From NCBI GenBank assembly GCA_038234815.1, contig JBBQSU010000179.1:1-6487 (forward strand): DNA of 6,487 bases. The letters are read 5' to 3'. The stretch comes from JBBQSU01 sp038234815. GTDB lineage: Bacteria; Planctomycetota; Phycisphaerae; Tepidisphaerales; Tepidisphaeraceae. The position numbers and the translations under genes are program-made. The first letter of the stretch is position 1, and the number at the start of each line of letters is the position of its first letter. The notes below the pieces were generated by a model, which worked only from the letters and a program-made list of their open reading frames with translations, was not told the origin of the DNA and searched no databases. This document shows, one piece after another, positions 5,032 to 6,487 of this stretch.

Positions 5032-6072
5032 TCAACTTTCCACCCACCCGGAGTCCTTAAGACGCTGCCACGCCACAATAATATGCTCCTGGCTGAACAT
5101 TTCTTTTTTGCGTGAGTTCCAAGAATGTACGCCCTCAACAGCGGCGTTGGCGTCGCGTGCAACGGGCTCACCATGACGCGCAACCCAATGAACCGACGCG
5201 AGTATCTCCATTCCGTAAGGCGTCTCAAATCCCTCAATCAGGGCGGCTACTCGTTCCAGTCGCACGAGAGACTCAGATTCTGTCCCCAAAAATGCATCTG
5301 CTTCTTCGACCGCCCCCGGAAGCAGAGCAATTTCAACATCGGGTTTCTGGCTGTCGCCGTATCCTCGGGTGAAGTGCCCCTCAATCCGCTCAAGCACCTT
5401 GTTCAGATTGGCTGCGTAGGGTCCGTAATGTCCAGCTTCGTATCGAAGGCGAAGGGGCTCGCCGGACTCTTGTAGAAAGTAGGCAAGCTTTTGAATTTCG
5501 AGCAACGTCAGGCGGTACGACAGCGCGAGATACTGATCCATCAGCTTTACAAACAACGCCCTTGCTGGCGTCATCTTCGGGCGCGCCGTGCGAATGGGCA
5601 TTGATGCTGCTGCGGGGGCACCCTGCGGGGAAAACAGAAGAACTCTAACGTCTGGCAAAGATTTGAACGCCGCAACGATTAGGGGCCGCACCTCAGCCCA
5701 GTCAAGCCCCCCGTTTCCGCAGCCCAAGGGAGGCACCGCGATGGATTTGATCCCAAGGCGTTTTATCTCCGCTACGAGGGCAACCAAACCAGCGTCAATA
5801 TCCTCAATGCGACTATCGCCGCGCCAGTGTCGCTTCGTCGGAAAGTTGATGAGGTAACGAGGGTTCATCATCAAATTGGTCGTGAAGGTGAACATCCGGC
5901 CTGGCCGAACATCGCCCGCCTTGCACGCCCGCTCATAGGCATCAAAATTGTCGGGATACGCCTGCTTGAACTGGAGCGCGATCCCCTTGCCCATGAAGCC
6001 GATGCAGTTCACGGTATTCACGAGGGCTTCCGCATCTGCGTTCAGAAGGTTGCCTGCAATTTCTTCGATCAT
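5032..6072 (-). CDS. darG: DarG-like antitoxin, DNA ADP-ribosylglycohydrolase (macrodomain)
   Basis: This 346-residue antitoxin removes ADP-ribose from DNA bases modified by DarT and can also bind the toxin. Residues 1-155 are a macrodomain: IAGNLLNADAEALVNTVNC with N22, GFMGKGIALQFKQAYP, FPTKRHWRGDSRIEDI with the DarG-type catalytic Lys at K80, and the ribose/phosphate loop PPLGCGNGGLDW (114-125). N22 and K80 fall at the numbers I recall for Thermus DarG. From about 180 to the end is a second domain (LTLLEIQKLAYFLQESGEPL, EAGHYGPYAANLNKVLERI), resembling DUF4065/Panacea-like antitoxin domains and probably contacting DarT. ATG 6072 was chosen for the AAGGTG six bases upstream and the immediate macrodomain start. 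ATG 6099 would overlap darT and adds nothing conserved. It begins 11 bases after the darT stop. The gene appears intact. Confidence 0.93.
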   Translation of the reverse strand: MIEEIAGNLLNADAEALVNTVNCIGFMGKGIALQFKQAYPDNFDAYERACKAGDVRPGRMFTFTTNLMMNPRYLINFPTKRHWRGDSRIEDIDAGLVALVAEIKRLGIKSIAVPPLGCGNGGLDWAEVRPLIVAAFKSLPDVRVLLFSPQGAPAAASMPIRTARPKMTPARALFVKLMDQYLALSYRLTLLEIQKLAYFLQESGEPLRLRYEAGHYGPYAANLNKVLERIEGHFTRGYGDSQKPDVEIALLPGAVEEADAFLGTESESLVRLERVAALIEGFETPYGMEILASVHWVARHGEPVARDANAAVEGVHSWNSRKKEMFSQEHIIVAWQRLKDSGWVES

Positions 6073-6083
6073 GGTCTGCACCT

Positions 6084-6487
6084 TCAATAATAATACCATT
6101 GCCGATCGACCCTGACGAGGGGCCGGTGCGCCGAACCGATCTGGTTCAATAAGCCATCCACCTGCTGTCGTCGGGCTTCGTCGATTACGACAATCTCCCG
6201 GATTAACGGCCACGGCAGATACCGGTGAACGAGAAACTCAGCCTGTTTCCGTCGCTGGCGATCCATGTCGTTCACGTTGTCCGTCCAGTACCGCTGTCCA
6301 ACCATCGCCCAATCCACCTTATCCAGGAGGGCCAAATCGCTAAACCATTTCGTGAATGCGGCGACTCCGTGTCCGTCGGAGAACACGAATCCATGACCAG
6401 CCTGGGCAACTTCCTGCGCATGGCAAACAAGGTATATCAATGGGTCTTGTCCATCAACGTAACCGGGCACACGACCCGTCTTCAAGT
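6084..6487 (-). CDS. darT: DarT-like toxin, DNA ADP-ribosyltransferase (DUF4433), partial
   Basis: The last 134 or so residues of a DarT toxin; the gene continues beyond the right edge, so start and N-terminus are not seen. DarT transfers ADP-ribose from NAD to bases in single-stranded DNA, blocking replication, and serves in anti-phage defence. Visible are PLIYLVCHAQEVAQAG, the GFVFSDGHGVAAF block with the conserved His (39th residue shown), the aromatic WAMVGQRYW, and RRKQAEFLVHRYLPW, whose Glu (83rd shown) corresponds to the catalytic Glu of the family. The end (LVRVDRQWYYY, TGA) is complete. The order toxin then antitoxin, 11 bases apart, is the standard darTG operon and confirms the call. 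The NAD-binding N-terminal residues cannot be checked here. Confidence 0.9.
   Translation of the reverse strand, partial: LKTGRVPGYVDGQDPLIYLVCHAQEVAQAGHGFVFSDGHGVAAFTKWFSDLALLDKVDWAMVGQRYWTDNVNDMDRQRRKQAEFLVHRYLPWPLIREIVVIDEARRQQVDGLLNQIGSAHRPLVRVDRQWYYY

Noticed and set aside
6073..6213. Longer DarG start inside darT (bases 6099 or 6213)
   Set aside because: The extension is antitoxin-unlike and overlaps the conserved end of DarT; ATG 6072 has the better ribosome binding site and fits the macrodomain start.
1..6487. CRISPR array, tRNA or rRNA genes
   Set aside because: I saw no regularly spaced repeats, cloverleaf with matching CCA-side arms, or conserved rRNA segments on either strand.

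Overview
The window looks like an accessory, recombination-scarred stretch of a GC-rich bacterial genome, most likely a planctomycete or a relative. The main clue is the C-terminus of a PEP-CTERM surface protein at the left edge (VPEPAS motif, short hydrophobic segment, Arg cluster). Fragments of unrelated mobile elements and a conserved hypothetical family that I associate with planctomycetes fit the same picture. The taxonomic assignment is inference.

Layout, left to right. 1-303 (+) is the tail of a PEP-CTERM protein. 304-961 holds a 43-codon ORF of unknown status and the 3' half of an IS3-family transposase with a probable right terminal repeat. 1124-2608 (+) is an intact two-domain protein resembling E. 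coli YbjT: an atypical SDR/NmrA-like Rossmann domain followed by a DUF2867 domain. It converges with a conserved hypothetical gene at 2612-3148 (-). At 3259-3387 (-) lies the start of a Blc-type lipocalin lipoprotein gene, with ribosome binding site, lipobox and first strand motif, cut off just before the G-x-W signature. 3444-3847 (+) is the left end and N-terminal third of an ISAs1-family transposase. Its stop codon lies in the antisense of the next fragment, the N-terminus of a serine recombinase (-).

That recombinase start overlaps the vapC stop as ATGA, and vapC overlaps vapB as GTGA, so vapB-vapC-recombinase (4594 down to about 3838, -) is a translationally coupled set. It has a readable promoter and a palindromic operator candidate. 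After about 440 bases holding that promoter and a strong hairpin comes a second toxin-antitoxin system, darT-darG (6487 down to 5032, -). DarT is the DNA ADP-ribosyltransferase toxin, cut by the window edge but retaining its likely catalytic Glu. DarG is the macrodomain antitoxin, complete, with N22, K80 and the glycine-rich loop.

Two toxin-antitoxin modules beside remnants of an ISAs1 element, an IS3 element and a serine recombinase make this look like a defence or addiction island built by successive insertions and deletions. The least explained parts are the coupling of a serine recombinase to vapBC, the conserved hypothetical gene bracketed by an imperfect inverted repeat, and the truncated lipocalin.
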